From NCBI GenBank assembly GCA_905480225.1, contig CAJQPO010000061.1, forward strand, positions 1 to 61,499: a DNA stretch of 61,499 nt, given 5' to 3'. Source of the stretch: an uncultured Flavobacteriales bacterium. GTDB lineage: Bacteria; Bacteroidota; Bacteroidia; Flavobacteriales_D; Parvicellaceae. Below, piece by piece: positions 40,307 to 47,823 of the stretch. The notes beneath the pieces were generated by a model. It was not told the DNA's origin and ran no database searches. It worked only from the letters and a program-made list of their open reading frames with translations. Within the stretch, counting starts at the first letter, position 1, and every line of letters begins with the position of its first letter. The position numbers and the translations under genes were made by a program.

Positions 40307-40370
40307 CATCGAAAAATTTGCGCCACTCAACGAAGGTCCAATTGCCCAAAAACAAATTTCCATAGTTTTT
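40307..40370 (+). promoter_or_regulatory. Promoter/operator of small-RNA copy 1
   Basis: Direct repeats CATCGAA (40307) and CAACGAA (40328) are 21 bases apart. The -7-like box TAGTTTTT starts at 40363, and the repeat RNA begins 12 bases after the T of that box. The same parts at nearly the same distances occur before all four copies, although the rest of this upstream region differs from copies 2 and 3. Confidence 0.6.
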
Positions 40371-40374
40371 TGTC

Positions 40375-40444
40375 AGGCAAAATTAAGTAGTAAGAAAGTA
40401 GTTTTATGGTTAGATAAGGGAAGCAATAGCTTCCCTTTCTTTTT
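40375..40444 (+). ncRNA. Candidate small RNA, copy 1
   Basis: This is a 70-base element beginning AGGCAAAATTAAG and ending in a T-run after a strong hairpin. Its first 40 bases are A/G/T-rich and appear unstructured. A conserved ATGGTTAGATAA could encode only three residues, so coding is unlikely. It is identical to copy 2 over all 70 bases. The start is set at the position where sequence shared with copy 4 resumes, a fixed 12 bases after the TAGnTTT box. Not a family I recognise. Confidence 0.6.
40416..40444 (+). terminator. Rho-independent terminator of copy 1
   Basis: AAGGGAAGC and GCTTCCCTT form a 9-bp stem with an AATA loop, followed by TCTTTTT. Confidence 0.8.
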
Positions 40445-40501
40445 GCCCAAAATTTAAAAAATGAATCGGTAATAACATGATATTTGCTGGCCAGTACCTT
40501 T

Positions 40502-40566
40502 CATCGAAAGTTATCTGCTACTCACCGAATTTTATAGCCAGAACTCAGGTGATCTACCTAGATTTA
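40502..40566 (+). promoter_or_regulatory. Promoter/operator of small-RNA copy 2
   Basis: CATCGAA (40502) and CACCGAA (40523) are direct repeats 21 bases apart. TAGATTTA at 40559-40566 is one base off TAnnTTTG. Relative to the inferred RNA start at 40571 the repeats begin at -69 and -48. Confidence 0.6.
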
Positions 40567-40570
40567 ACTC

Positions 40571-40640
40571 AGGCAAAATTAAGTAGTAAGAAAGTAGTTT
40601 TATGGTTAGATAAGGGAAGCAATAGCTTCCCTTTCTTTTT
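40571..40640 (+). ncRNA. Candidate small RNA, copy 2
   Basis: This 70-base element is identical to copy 1 from the first base to the end of the T-run. It has its own promoter-like box and its own terminator, so it would be an independent transcript and not a tandem domain of a single RNA. Confidence 0.6.
40612..40640 (+). terminator. Rho-independent terminator of copy 2
   Basis: It has the same 9-bp stem, AATA loop and TCTTTTT tail as copy 1. Confidence 0.8.
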
Positions 40641-40697
40641 GCCCAAAATTTAAAAAATAATTCGGCAATATCATGATATGTACTGACCAGTACCTTT

Positions 40698-40762
40698 CAT
40701 CGAAAGTTATCTGCTACTCACCGAATTTTATAGCCAGAGATCAAGTAATCTACCTAGATTTA
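40698..40762 (+). promoter_or_regulatory. Promoter/operator of small-RNA copy 3
   Basis: CATCGAA (40698) and CACCGAA (40719) are 21 bases apart; TAGATTTA is at 40755-40762. Spacing to the inferred RNA start at 40767 is the same as in copy 2 (-69 and -48). Confidence 0.6.
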
Positions 40763-40766
40763 TCTC

Positions 40767-40836
40767 AGGCAAAATTAAGTAGTAAGAAAGTAGTTTTATG
40801 GTTAGATAAGGGAAGCATAAGCTTCCCTTTCTTTTT
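40767..40836 (+). ncRNA. Candidate small RNA, copy 3
   Basis: This 70-base element differs from copies 1 and 2 only in the terminator loop (ATAA in place of AATA); the stem and the entire 5' part are unchanged. Confidence 0.6.
40808..40836 (+). terminator. Rho-independent terminator of copy 3
   Basis: AAGGGAAGC and GCTTCCCTT pair around an ATAA loop and are followed by TCTTTTT. Confidence 0.8.
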
Positions 40837-40937
40837 CCACTAATTAAATTAATTTTTACACGTTATTCTTGATTCAAGTTACTAATCCAGGGTAATCCTC
40901 CTTGCAAATCTCACTGTAGAAAACAAACAAAGCAACT

Positions 40938-41022
40938 CATCGATAAAATATGCGCTTTATCGATAAAAAACAGCACTTCACCGAAACATAAAGATGCTTA
41001 GTCTATATAAAGCGTAGTTTCA
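40938..41022 (+). promoter_or_regulatory. Promoter/operator of small-RNA copy 4
   Basis: TATCGAT (40958) and CACCGAA (40979) lie 21 bases apart at -69 and -48 from the inferred start at 41027, as in the other copies. An extra CATCGATAAA at 40938 sits 20 bases further upstream. The -7-like box is TAGTTTCA at 41015-41022. The surrounding sequence is unrelated to copies 1-3, so the spacing is conserved despite divergence. Confidence 0.55.
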
Positions 41023-41026
41023 TAGT

Positions 41027-41096
41027 AGGCAAAAATAAGTAGGAATAAAAGTGGTTATGGTTAGATAAGGGAAGCGCAAAACTTCCCTTTTCTTTT
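41027..41096 (+). ncRNA. Candidate small RNA, copy 4 (diverged)
   Basis: This is again exactly 70 bases from AGGCAAAA to the end of the T-run. It differs from the other copies at many positions in the 5' half and in the hairpin loop, but keeps AGGCAAAA, TAAGTAG, the block TTATGGTTAGATAAGGGAAG and the complementary CTTCCCTT. This pattern points to selection on the stem and on the single-stranded block before it. Confidence 0.55.
41067..41096 (+). terminator. Rho-independent terminator of copy 4
   Basis: AAGGGAAG and CTTCCCTT form an 8-bp stem around a CGCAAAA loop, followed by TTCTTTT. Confidence 0.75.
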
Positions 41097-41322
41097 GCAA
41101 TAAACTTTCATTTATAGCCAAATATTTAAAACAATAGTTACTATTGAAAATCAATTCTGTTCAACCCCTCTTAAACTGGTTCTAAGTCTTTGTATTGTAA
41201 AATTTCAGTAGAAGACCTTTTAATTCAAGTTTAACCGTTACGATCTAGTGCGATAGCAAAAGCAAACACATCGATATCCAATTTCTTTTCCAATACACCA
41301 ATCTATTTTATGTATAATCGTA

Positions 41323-41330
41323 TACATTTG
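41323..41330 (+). promoter_or_regulatory. -7 box TACATTTG
   Basis: This perfect TAnnTTTG box sits 9 bases before the ATG at 41340. A single CATCGATA at 41269 lies at about the distance of the distal operator repeat of the small-RNA promoters, but the second repeat is absent. Confidence 0.5.
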
Positions 41331-41339
41331 CAAAAATTT

Positions 41340-41885
41340 ATGGCAATGAACCAAACCAAGAATCCTGGACAAGTACTGGCACAAATTATGATTGATTTGG
41401 GTTCAGAAAAAGAGAATGTTGTTCTTAAAGCAATTAAAAAAGCAAGAACAAAAGGGAATGAACAAATCATTCCTGCGCTTTTCAACACCTATCGTAACAC
41501 TAAAACAAATCGCATAAAAGACGAAATCACAAGTATTCTAAGTGAGCTAAAATCAACAGAGACCATCGAACCATTAATTGAAGAATTAAATATCGGTAAT
41601 GAAGCAAGTAGGTGTTTAGCCTTGACCTCTATTTGGAGCTCCGGACTAAATGCCAACGAATACATTGATGAAATCATTCAAGCCGCTGTTAATGGTAGTT
41701 TCCTTGAAGCTTTTGAAGCACTCACTATAATTGAAAATCTAGATCCTCCTTTTGAAGAAGAAGTCATTTTGAACTCTCAAATAATCTTAAAAACATATTT
41801 CAGTAATCAAGAAAAATCTGAAAAAAGTGAAATTCTCAGAAACATCACTACCGTAATTAACGGTATCAATTCCAATTTACAATAA
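41340..41885 (+). CDS. HEAT-repeat-like protein of unknown function
   Basis: The protein has about 181 residues with helical repeats in the middle (ENVVLKAIKKARTKG, NRIKDEITSILSELKSTETI, EASRCLALTSIWSSG), the pattern of HEAT/PBS-lyase repeats used for protein binding. There is no signal peptide or membrane segment. The frame is open back to 41310, but the -7 box at 41323-41330 lies inside that extension, so the start should be the ATG at 41340 or 41346. It is the first gene after the small-RNA array, on the same strand. Confidence 0.7.
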   Translation: MAMNQTKNPGQVLAQIMIDLGSEKENVVLKAIKKARTKGNEQIIPALFNTYRNTKTNRIKDEITSILSELKSTETIEPLIEELNIGNEASRCLALTSIWSSGLNANEYIDEIIQAAVNGSFLEAFEALTIIENLDPPFEEEVILNSQIILKTYFSNQEKSEKSEILRNITTVINGINSNLQ

Positions 41886-41900
41886 GTAAATAGCTTAAAA

Positions 41901-42848
41901 TCAGACTAATGTCGACAAAAAATTATTGACATTTCTTTCAATTCTATCTACAATTTGATCGGCATTGCCCTTTTCAAAATTTTCGCCTGAAATCCGCTCG
42001 TACAATTCAATATACCGATTGGTTATTGAATCTATCAATTCCTTATTCATTTCAGGAATTGTTTGTCCATCTTTTCCTTGAAAATTATTTTCAATAAGCC
42101 ATTGGCGAACAAACTCTTTACTCAACTGCTTTTGCGGTTGTCCTGAATTTTGTCTCTCCATATAGCCATCTGCATAAAAATAACGGGAAGAATCTGGTGT
42201 ATGAATTTCATCTATCAAATAAATTTCCCCATCCTTTTTACCAAATTCATACTTGGTATCAACTAAAATCAAACCTTTAGAAGCCGCATACTCAGTACCA
42301 CGATTAAACAAGGCCCTCGTGTACTCTTCGAGTTTCAGGTAATCTTCAGCTGATACTAAACCACTAGATAATATCTCTTCACGTGTAATGTCCTCGTCAT
42401 GTCCATGGTCCGCTTTTGTAGTAGGTGTAATTATTGGCGTATCAAATTGCTGATTCTCAATCATTCCATCTGGCATAGCCACTCCACAAATCGTTCGTTT
42501 TCCGGATCGATATTCCCTCCAAGCATGTCCAGTTAAATAACCTCTTATGACCATTTCCACTTTGAAAGGATCACACATGTATCCAACAGTAACACTTGGA
42601 TCAGGTGTGGCAATTTTCCAGTTAGGCACAATATCAGCAGTGTCATCTAGAAATTTTGCAGCTAATTGATTTAACACTTGCCCTTTAAAGGGTATTGCTT
42701 CGGGCAAAACCACATCAAAAGCTGAAATCCGATCACTTACCACCATTACTAATAAATCATTATTAATGGTGTAAACGTCTCGTACCTTACCTTTGTAATG
42801 GTTTGTCTGTCCTTCAAAATTAAAATTTGCTTCTTTAATTGCGTTCAT
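41901..42848 (-). CDS. purC: Phosphoribosylaminoimidazole-succinocarboxamide synthase
   Basis: This protein of about 315 residues joins CAIR and aspartate with ATP to make SAICAR in de novo purine synthesis. [32 protein letters not shown] at the N-terminus is the family's ATP-site region, and [17 protein letters not shown] and [13 protein letters not shown] are further landmarks. It is of the longer type, at about 315 residues. The start follows the phoH stop within a few bases, so the two are probably co-transcribed. Confidence 0.93.
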   Translation of the reverse strand: MNAIKEANFNFEGQTNHYKGKVRDVYTINNDLLVMVVSDRISAFDVVLPEAIPFKGQVLNQLAAKFLDDTADIVPNWKIATPDPSVTVGYMCDPFKVEMVIRGYLTGHAWREYRSGKRTICGVAMPDGMIENQQFDTPIITPTTKADHGHDEDITREEILSSGLVSAEDYLKLEEYTRALFNRGTEYAASKGLILVDTKYEFGKKDGEIYLIDEIHTPDSSRYFYADGYMERQNSGQPQKQLSKEFVRQWLIENNFQGKDGQTIPEMNKELIDSITNRYIELYERISGENFEKGNADQIVDRIERNVNNFLSTLV

Positions 42849-42849
42849 C

Positions 42850-43797
42850 TTATTTGTCTTTATCTGATTCAAATGCTTGTATTATATTCTTCACTAATTT
42901 ATGTCTTATAATGTCATTTCCATCAAGATAAATCATGGAAATTCCTTCTACTTTATTAAGTAGACCTAATGCCTTAACCAATCCTGACTTTTGATGCTTT
43001 GGCAAATCTATTTGACTTACATCTCCAGTAATAATAAACTTAGCACTCTCTCCCATTCTAGTCAAGAACATTTTCATTTGGCTAATTGTGGCATTTTGAG
43101 CTTCGTCCAAAATTACGAAGGCATTGTCTAACGTGCGGCCCCGCATGAAAGCAAGCGGTGCAATTTGAATTACTCCCGAATCAAGGTAATATTCCAGCTT
43201 TTCAGGAGGAATCATATCCATCAAGGCATCATACAGTGGCTGCATATACGGATCCAATTTTTCTTTCAGATCGCCTGGTAAAAAACCTAAATTCTCACCA
43301 GCCTCAACGGCAGGTCTAGTAAGGATTATTCGTTTAATTTCTTTGTTTTTTAAAGCTCGCACAGCGAGTGCTACTGCTGTATACGTTTTCCCAGTACCAG
43401 CCGGACCAATAGCAAAAGTCAAATCGTGTTTATCTGATGCTGCAACAAGTTTCCTTTGATTGGCCGTTCTTGCCTTTACTTTTATACCGCTATTCCCATA
43501 GACCAAAACAGCATCTGCTCCTTCAGAATTTAAATAATCCGCGCCATTTTCTCTCAGCAAATTGTCAACATTACTTTCCGATAACCTATTGTATTTATGA
43601 TAATGGGCAATTAATAAATTCAGTTTTTTCTCAAAACTCTCAATTTCAGATTGACTTCCGATCACTTTAATCATCTCGCCTCTTGCTATTAATTTTAGCT
43701 TACGAAATTTTTTCTTCAATAATTTGAGGTTTCCTTCTTTTGGCCCGAAAATCTCAATTGGATTAACGCCTGTTATCTGAATTTCCTTTTCTTGCAA
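42850..43797 (-). CDS. PhoH-family ATPase
   Basis: This 315-residue protein has the PhoH core: a Walker A GPAGTGKT (131-138), then [18 protein letters not shown], a Walker B in [22 protein letters not shown], and a sensor-like [13 protein letters not shown]. The N-terminal 120 residues include a KH-like region. PhoH/PhoL proteins are RNA-related ATPases often linked to rRNA maturation (YbeZ-YbeY); ybeY is not beside it here. It is immediately upstream of purC. Confidence 0.9.
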   Translation of the reverse strand: MQEKEIQITGVNPIEIFGPKEGNLKLLKKKFRKLKLIARGEMIKVIGSQSEIESFEKKLNLLIAHYHKYNRLSESNVDNLLRENGADYLNSEGADAVLVYGNSGIKVKARTANQRKLVAASDKHDLTFAIGPAGTGKTYTAVALAVRALKNKEIKRIILTRPAVEAGENLGFLPGDLKEKLDPYMQPLYDALMDMIPPEKLEYYLDSGVIQIAPLAFMRGRTLDNAFVILDEAQNATISQMKMFLTRMGESAKFIITGDVSQIDLPKHQKSGLVKALGLLNKVEGISMIYLDGNDIIRHKLVKNIIQAFESDKDK

Positions 43798-43829
43798 AAT
43801 ACTGTTCGTTCAATTCTAATTTATTGTGC

Positions 43830-43837
43830 TAATTTTG
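43830..43837 (+). promoter_or_regulatory. -7 box TAATTTTG
   Basis: This perfect TAnnTTTG box lies 49 bases upstream of the DUF62 gene, between it and the divergent phoH gene. Confidence 0.45.
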
Positions 43838-43886
43838 CCCCAAAATAACCACTTTTTACTCGAATTAAAAAGAATAAATTTTCAAC

Positions 43887-44684
43887 ATGGCTATTATTAC
43901 TTTAACAACAGACATGGGAACAAGGGATCACTATGTTTCTGCTGTAAAAGGAGCCATTTATTCACAATTAGAAAATGCGCAAATTGTTGATATCTCTCAC
44001 GATTTAACACGTTTTGACATTGCTCAATGCGCCTATATTATTAAGAATTCGTTTCAAGAGTTCCCGAAAGGATCAGTACATATCATTGGAGTTGACCCGG
44101 AGGCCTCTGTGAATCGTGCACATTTAATTGTTGAATGTATGGGCCATTTTTTTATTGGCGCGGACAATGGCATATTCTCTATTCTTTTCGATAAAGTACC
44201 TGAAAACATTTTCGAATTAAATATTTCACAAGATAGTGATGATCTTACTTTCCCCGTGAAAGATGTATTTGCAAAAGCGGCCTGTCATTTAGCACGTGGA
44301 GGCACTCCCGAAATTATTGGAGTCCGCATTACTTCTATCCAACAAAAACAAATGTACCGGCCCATTGTAGAAGAGAATTTAATTCGTGGGACAGTAATTT
44401 ACATTGACGCCTATGGAAATGTAATTACAAACATTACTAAATCACTGTTTCAGCAGGTCAGTAAAGGCCGATCATTTAAAATTCTCTTCAGAAGCTCTGC
44501 CTATGCAATCGATAAAATAAGTCGTAAATATTCACAGGTTCCTGAAGGAGAAAAAATTGCTTTATTCAGCTCTTCTGATTATCTGGAAATCGCCATAAAT
44601 AAAGGCGTTGAAGGCTCTGGAGGTGGAGCGAACAAGCTTTTTGGACTCAAGATTTATGATACCGTAACCGTTCAATTTGAATAA
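43887..44684 (+). CDS. SAM hydroxide adenosyltransferase (DUF62 family)
   Basis: This 265-residue protein matches the DUF62/duf-62 family that splits S-adenosylmethionine into adenosine and methionine using water; relatives include chlorinase and fluorinase. The N-terminal TLTTDMGTRDHYVSAVKGAI carries the conserved Asp and the SAM-binding loop, and IDAYGNVITNI and the C-terminal EIAINKGVEG are typical. No chlorinase-specific loop is apparent by eye, so the hydroxide-type activity is assumed. The next gene starts 2 bases after its stop. Confidence 0.88.
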   Translation: MAIITLTTDMGTRDHYVSAVKGAIYSQLENAQIVDISHDLTRFDIAQCAYIIKNSFQEFPKGSVHIIGVDPEASVNRAHLIVECMGHFFIGADNGIFSILFDKVPENIFELNISQDSDDLTFPVKDVFAKAACHLARGGTPEIIGVRITSIQQKQMYRPIVEENLIRGTVIYIDAYGNVITNITKSLFQQVSKGRSFKILFRSSAYAIDKISRKYSQVPEGEKIALFSSSDYLEIAINKGVEGSGGGANKLFGLKIYDTVTVQFE

Positions 44685-44686
44685 CC

Positions 44687-44983
44687 ATGATTACACGAAT
44701 TGTAGAACTCAATTTCCACAGTGAACATGTTGACAATTTCTTAACTAATTTTCAGAAGTACAAAACCCAAATTCGAAATTTTGATGGATGCACTCATCTG
44801 AAGTTGTTGCGTGATAAAAAGCAAAAATCTAAATTTTTCACCTACAGTATTTGGGTATCCGAATTGCATTTAGAAAATTATAGAGAATCTGATTTATTTA
44901 AATCCATTTGGTCTGAGACCAAACCTTTATTTTCTTCCAAAGCAAACGCGTGGAGTGTGGATTTAATAGAGCAACTCAATTGA
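44687..44983 (+). CDS. Small ABM-like (dimeric alpha-beta barrel) protein
   Basis: This 98-residue protein has the outline of the antibiotic biosynthesis monooxygenase-like fold: ITRIVELNFHSEHVDNFLTN, then FDGCTHLKLLRD, FTYSIWVSELHLENYRES and a C-terminal short helix. Many members have no known substrate. It is tightly linked to the DUF62 gene, with only 2 bases between them. The stop is 6 bases from the convergent lysA stop. Confidence 0.7.
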   Translation: MITRIVELNFHSEHVDNFLTNFQKYKTQIRNFDGCTHLKLLRDKKQKSKFFTYSIWVSELHLENYRESDLFKSIWSETKPLFSSKANAWSVDLIEQLN

Positions 44984-44989
44984 ATACTT

Positions 44990-46177
44990 TTAATTGACGC
45001 TGAAATTCTGAATGGCTGAACGTACAGATTGGTGCGAATAAATGGATTCAACTTTCCTACGAAGATTATAACCACTTGCCATCACCTCGCCATAAGCTCC
45101 TGCAGACCGAATAGCAACAATGTCACCCCGTTTTGTCAATGGTAATTTCACACCCCTTCCAAAACAATCCGAAGACTCGCAAATGGGACCAACTACATCA
45201 TACCGCTCTGTTTTAGAATTACAAGAACTATAATTGTCTATCTGGTGCTGTGCTTGGTATAAAGCTGGCCGAATAAGCTCTGTCATTCCAGCGTCACAAA
45301 TAACAAAATTGGTAGATATACCTTCCTTTAAGTATAGCACTTTAGACAATAGGCTTCCGCATTGTCCTACAATGCTCCTACCCAACTCAAAATGAAGTCG
45401 CTGCTTTTCGTCTCGAACAATGAATTGATCAAACAAATTAAAATAATGTTGGAAGTCTGCAATAGGATTAACATCTGGAAAATCATAATCTATGCCCAAT
45501 CCACCACCAACATTAATGTGATTTAATTGAATTCCTTGCTTTACAAACCAAGCGTTAATCTGGTTAATTTTAGCACACAATTCCCGGAAAACATACATTT
45601 TGGTGATTTGTGAACCAATATGAAAGTGAATGCCTTCTATTACTATGTTTTCAGATACTCTTATCAATTCTAAGACAGCCTCTAATTGATGCACCCCAAT
45701 TCCAAATTTATTTTCGTTAACACCTGTGGTAATAAATGCATGTGTATGGGCATCAACATTTGGATTAATGCGAATAGCGACGTGCGCTTTTTTGTTCAAC
45801 CGGTTCGCGTGCCCATTGATTACTTCGATTTCCTGAATAGATTCACAATTGAAACAAAATATTTCATTTTCTAGTGCATAACATATTTCATCATCCGTTT
45901 TCCCTACACCAGCAAACACAATAGAAGACGGAGGAAACCCACTATCAAGTGCCAGCTTAATTTCGTTACCACTCACGCAGTCCGCTCCTAATCCATATTT
46001 AAGGATAAGATTTAGTATTGGCTTATTCGAGTTTGCTTTAAACGCATAATGCACGAATTGCTGTTTAGATTGACTTGCAGTAACAATTGCACTCAACGTG
46101 TCTTCTAACAAATTTAAATCGTAAAAATATACTGGAGTTGAACTTATTAATTGATCATTTTCACTGGATATCATCAT
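44990..46177 (-). CDS. lysA: Diaminopimelate decarboxylase
   Basis: This 395-residue fold-type III PLP enzyme converts meso-diaminopimelate to L-lysine. The PLP lysine is K47 in HYAFKANSN. FHIGSQI, HINVGGGLGIDY and GPICESSDCFGRG are the conserved phosphate-binding and active-site segments. It is of normal length. It is divergently transcribed from an ACT-like gene with 106 bases between the two starts. Confidence 0.93.
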   Translation of the reverse strand: MMISSENDQLISSTPVYFYDLNLLEDTLSAIVTASQSKQQFVHYAFKANSNKPILNLILKYGLGADCVSGNEIKLALDSGFPPSSIVFAGVGKTDDEICYALENEIFCFNCESIQEIEVINGHANRLNKKAHVAIRINPNVDAHTHAFITTGVNENKFGIGVHQLEAVLELIRVSENIVIEGIHFHIGSQITKMYVFRELCAKINQINAWFVKQGIQLNHINVGGGLGIDYDFPDVNPIADFQHYFNLFDQFIVRDEKQRLHFELGRSIVGQCGSLLSKVLYLKEGISTNFVICDAGMTELIRPALYQAQHQIDNYSSCNSKTERYDVVGPICESSDCFGRGVKLPLTKRGDIVAIRSAGAYGEVMASGYNLRRKVESIYSHQSVRSAIQNFSVN

Positions 46178-46237
46178 TTCTTTTTTAAAATGAAATGCGA
46201 AATAAGCATTACTTACTGCATAATTGTAAAATTTTAA

Positions 46238-46245
46238 TATTTTTG
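46238..46245 (+). promoter_or_regulatory. -7 box TATTTTTG
   Basis: This perfect TAnnTTTG box lies in the lysA/ACT-like intergenic region, 38 bases ahead of the plus-strand ATG. No -33 TTTG is clear. Confidence 0.45.
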
Positions 46246-46283
46246 TTCTTTATTTTAACAATCTGTTTATATATTAACACAAA

Positions 46284-46940
46284 ATGGCAGGAATTTCAAA
46301 AACTGTAACTCAACTAATACAACAATCACCTTTTCTAGAAGAAGCACTTGCTGATAAACTCATCAATGTTTCAGCCTTGGCTAGACACTTACACAAGGAC
46401 GTTTGCCATAAATTGGGTAAAGACATCAATGAAGGTGCAATCGTAATGGCAATTAATCGAATGGAACCGGGGTATTATCACAAAATTAATTTTGGAATAA
46501 AAAAATTCTTCAATAAACTCGGTGATTTTACCGTCAAAAGTGGTATTAACGATTATACTTTTAAAAATTCGGAGACACTTTTTTTGACGCAGGCAAACTT
46601 TTTTCAAAAGGTTTCTTCAGAGACCAGCAGTTTCATTTCATTTTCTAATGGAATTAAAGAATCAACAATTATTGCCAGCAATAATCTTCATGCACCATTG
46701 GTGCAATTTTTCCAAGGTGAACAACTTCTAGGTCACAAAACAAACCTGGCCACAGTAACGATTAATCTGCCTAAAGAAAATTCGGAAATATCGGGAGTAT
46801 ATTACTACTTATTAAAAAAATTAGCTTGGCTTGGAATCAACGTTGTTGAAGTAATTTCTACAACAAACGAAGTTACCTTTCTAGTTACCGATACAGATAT
46901 AGACAAAACTTTCTCTGCCCTGATGGACCTAAAAAGATGA
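46284..46940 (+). CDS. ACT-domain-like protein next to lysA
   Basis: The protein has 218 residues. The first 90 residues are helical and charged (SALARHLHKDVCHKLGKDI). The last 70 (SGVYYYLLKKLAWLGINVVEVISTTNEVTFLVTDTDIDKTFSALMDL) closely follow the beta-alpha-beta pattern of the regulatory ACT domain of aspartate kinases, which binds lysine or threonine. The catalytic kinase domain is absent. It may therefore be a stand-alone amino-acid sensor related to lysine synthesis; this is inference from the domain and from the divergent lysA. Confidence 0.65.
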   Translation: MAGISKTVTQLIQQSPFLEEALADKLINVSALARHLHKDVCHKLGKDINEGAIVMAINRMEPGYYHKINFGIKKFFNKLGDFTVKSGINDYTFKNSETLFLTQANFFQKVSSETSSFISFSNGIKESTIIASNNLHAPLVQFFQGEQLLGHKTNLATVTINLPKENSEISGVYYYLLKKLAWLGINVVEVISTTNEVTFLVTDTDIDKTFSALMDLKR

Positions 46941-47064
46941 TTTAGCAATGGGATTTTATAATAAAGATGGGCTTTCATTTCAAGAAGCCAGCGCCATCAA
47001 GAATAATTAACAACATGCACGTGAAAACTATTCCTTTTAAATCAATAGTACAGACTGTTTTAGT

Positions 47065-47072
47065 TACTTTTG
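47065..47072 (+). promoter_or_regulatory. -7 box TACTTTTG
   Basis: This perfect TAnnTTTG box lies 19 bases ahead of the gldF ATG at 47092. Confidence 0.5.
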
Positions 47073-47091
47073 ATTTGATTTATTAGAGTTC

Positions 47092-47823
47092 ATGTACGCA
47101 TTATTCTTAAAAGAAGTTCGATCATTTCTAAACTCCTTAATTGGTTACATAACAATTGTCATTTTCTTATTGGCAATAGGCCTGTTCATGTGGGTTTTTA
47201 GTGGGTCAGAAAATGTTTTTGAAATGCGAATTTCAACACTCAATTCGCTTTTTTTTAATGCTCCTTTAATTTTCATGTTCATCATACCTGCGATAACCAT
47301 GAGGTCTTTTGCAGAAGAAAAGCGAACCGGAACAATCGAACTACTATTAACTAAACCCCTCACAGATATACAAATTGTATTGGCTAAGTACTTAGCAGGG
47401 TTTTCATTAATCTTCATTGCTTTGCTTCCTACTTGGGTATACTATATATCTATCTACTTCATGGGAGATCCTGTTGGCAATATTGACAATGGAGGAACTT
47501 TAGGCGGTTATATTGGCCTGTATCTAATAGGAGCTGTTTTTGTTGCAATTGGAACGTTTTGCTCTGCTTGCACTAAAAACCAGGTGATTGCGTTTCTTTT
47601 TGCTTTAGTCCTTTCCTTCCTTTTCTATCACGGCTTTGAATACCTCGGGAGTTATTCTTGGTGGGGAACTTGGGACGGAGCGATTCAGAGCATTGGCATT
47701 CAACAACATTATACTGCCTTGCAGAAAGGTTTATTGGACACCAGAGACCTGGGCTATTTTATAAGTCTAATTTTAATCTTTTTAGTAGTCACAAGATTAG
47801 TTTTAAAAAGTAGAAAATGGTAA
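47092..47823 (+). CDS. gldF: Gliding-associated ABC transporter permease GldF
   Basis: This 243-residue protein with six membrane helices begins YALFLKEVRSFLNSLIGYIT and contains MRSFAEEKRTGTIELLLTKPLTD, the conserved coupling segment of ABC-2 permeases of the GldF type. GldF works with GldG and the ATPase GldA and is needed for gliding in Flavobacterium johnsoniae; its transported substrate is not known. The ATPase gene is not adjacent here. Its TAA stop overlaps the gldG start in TAATG. Confidence 0.9.
   Translation: MYALFLKEVRSFLNSLIGYITIVIFLLAIGLFMWVFSGSENVFEMRISTLNSLFFNAPLIFMFIIPAITMRSFAEEKRTGTIELLLTKPLTDIQIVLAKYLAGFSLIFIALLPTWVYYISIYFMGDPVGNIDNGGTLGGYIGLYLIGAVFVAIGTFCSACTKNQVIAFLFALVLSFLFYHGFEYLGSYSWWGTWDGAIQSIGIQQHYTALQKGLLDTRDLGYFISLILIFLVVTRLVLKSRKW

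Larger units (their letters stand above)
40445..40640 (+). repeat. 196-bp tandem repeat, unit A
   Basis: This unit spans the spacer, operator pair, -7 box and 70-nt element of copy 2. It is followed directly by a second, imperfect unit of equal length; differences are concentrated in the spacer and around the promoter. Confidence 0.85.
40641..40836 (+). repeat. 196-bp tandem repeat, unit B
   Basis: This is the second unit of the tandem duplication, holding copy 3 of the 70-nt element with its promoter region. Confidence 0.85.

Noticed and set aside
40374-41096. The repeated elements as a CRISPR array
   Set aside because: Repeats are 70 bases with internal terminators, spacers are themselves duplicated, and no cas gene is present.
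40374-41096. The repeated elements as tandem riboswitch/attenuators of the HEAT-like gene
   Set aside because: The HEAT-like gene has its own perfect -7 box after the array, and each copy has a separate promoter-like box.
46948-47010. 20-codon frame (MGFYNKDG...) between the ACT-like gene and gldF
   Set aside because: Too short to judge; no promoter between it and the preceding gene and no recognisable remnant of a larger protein.
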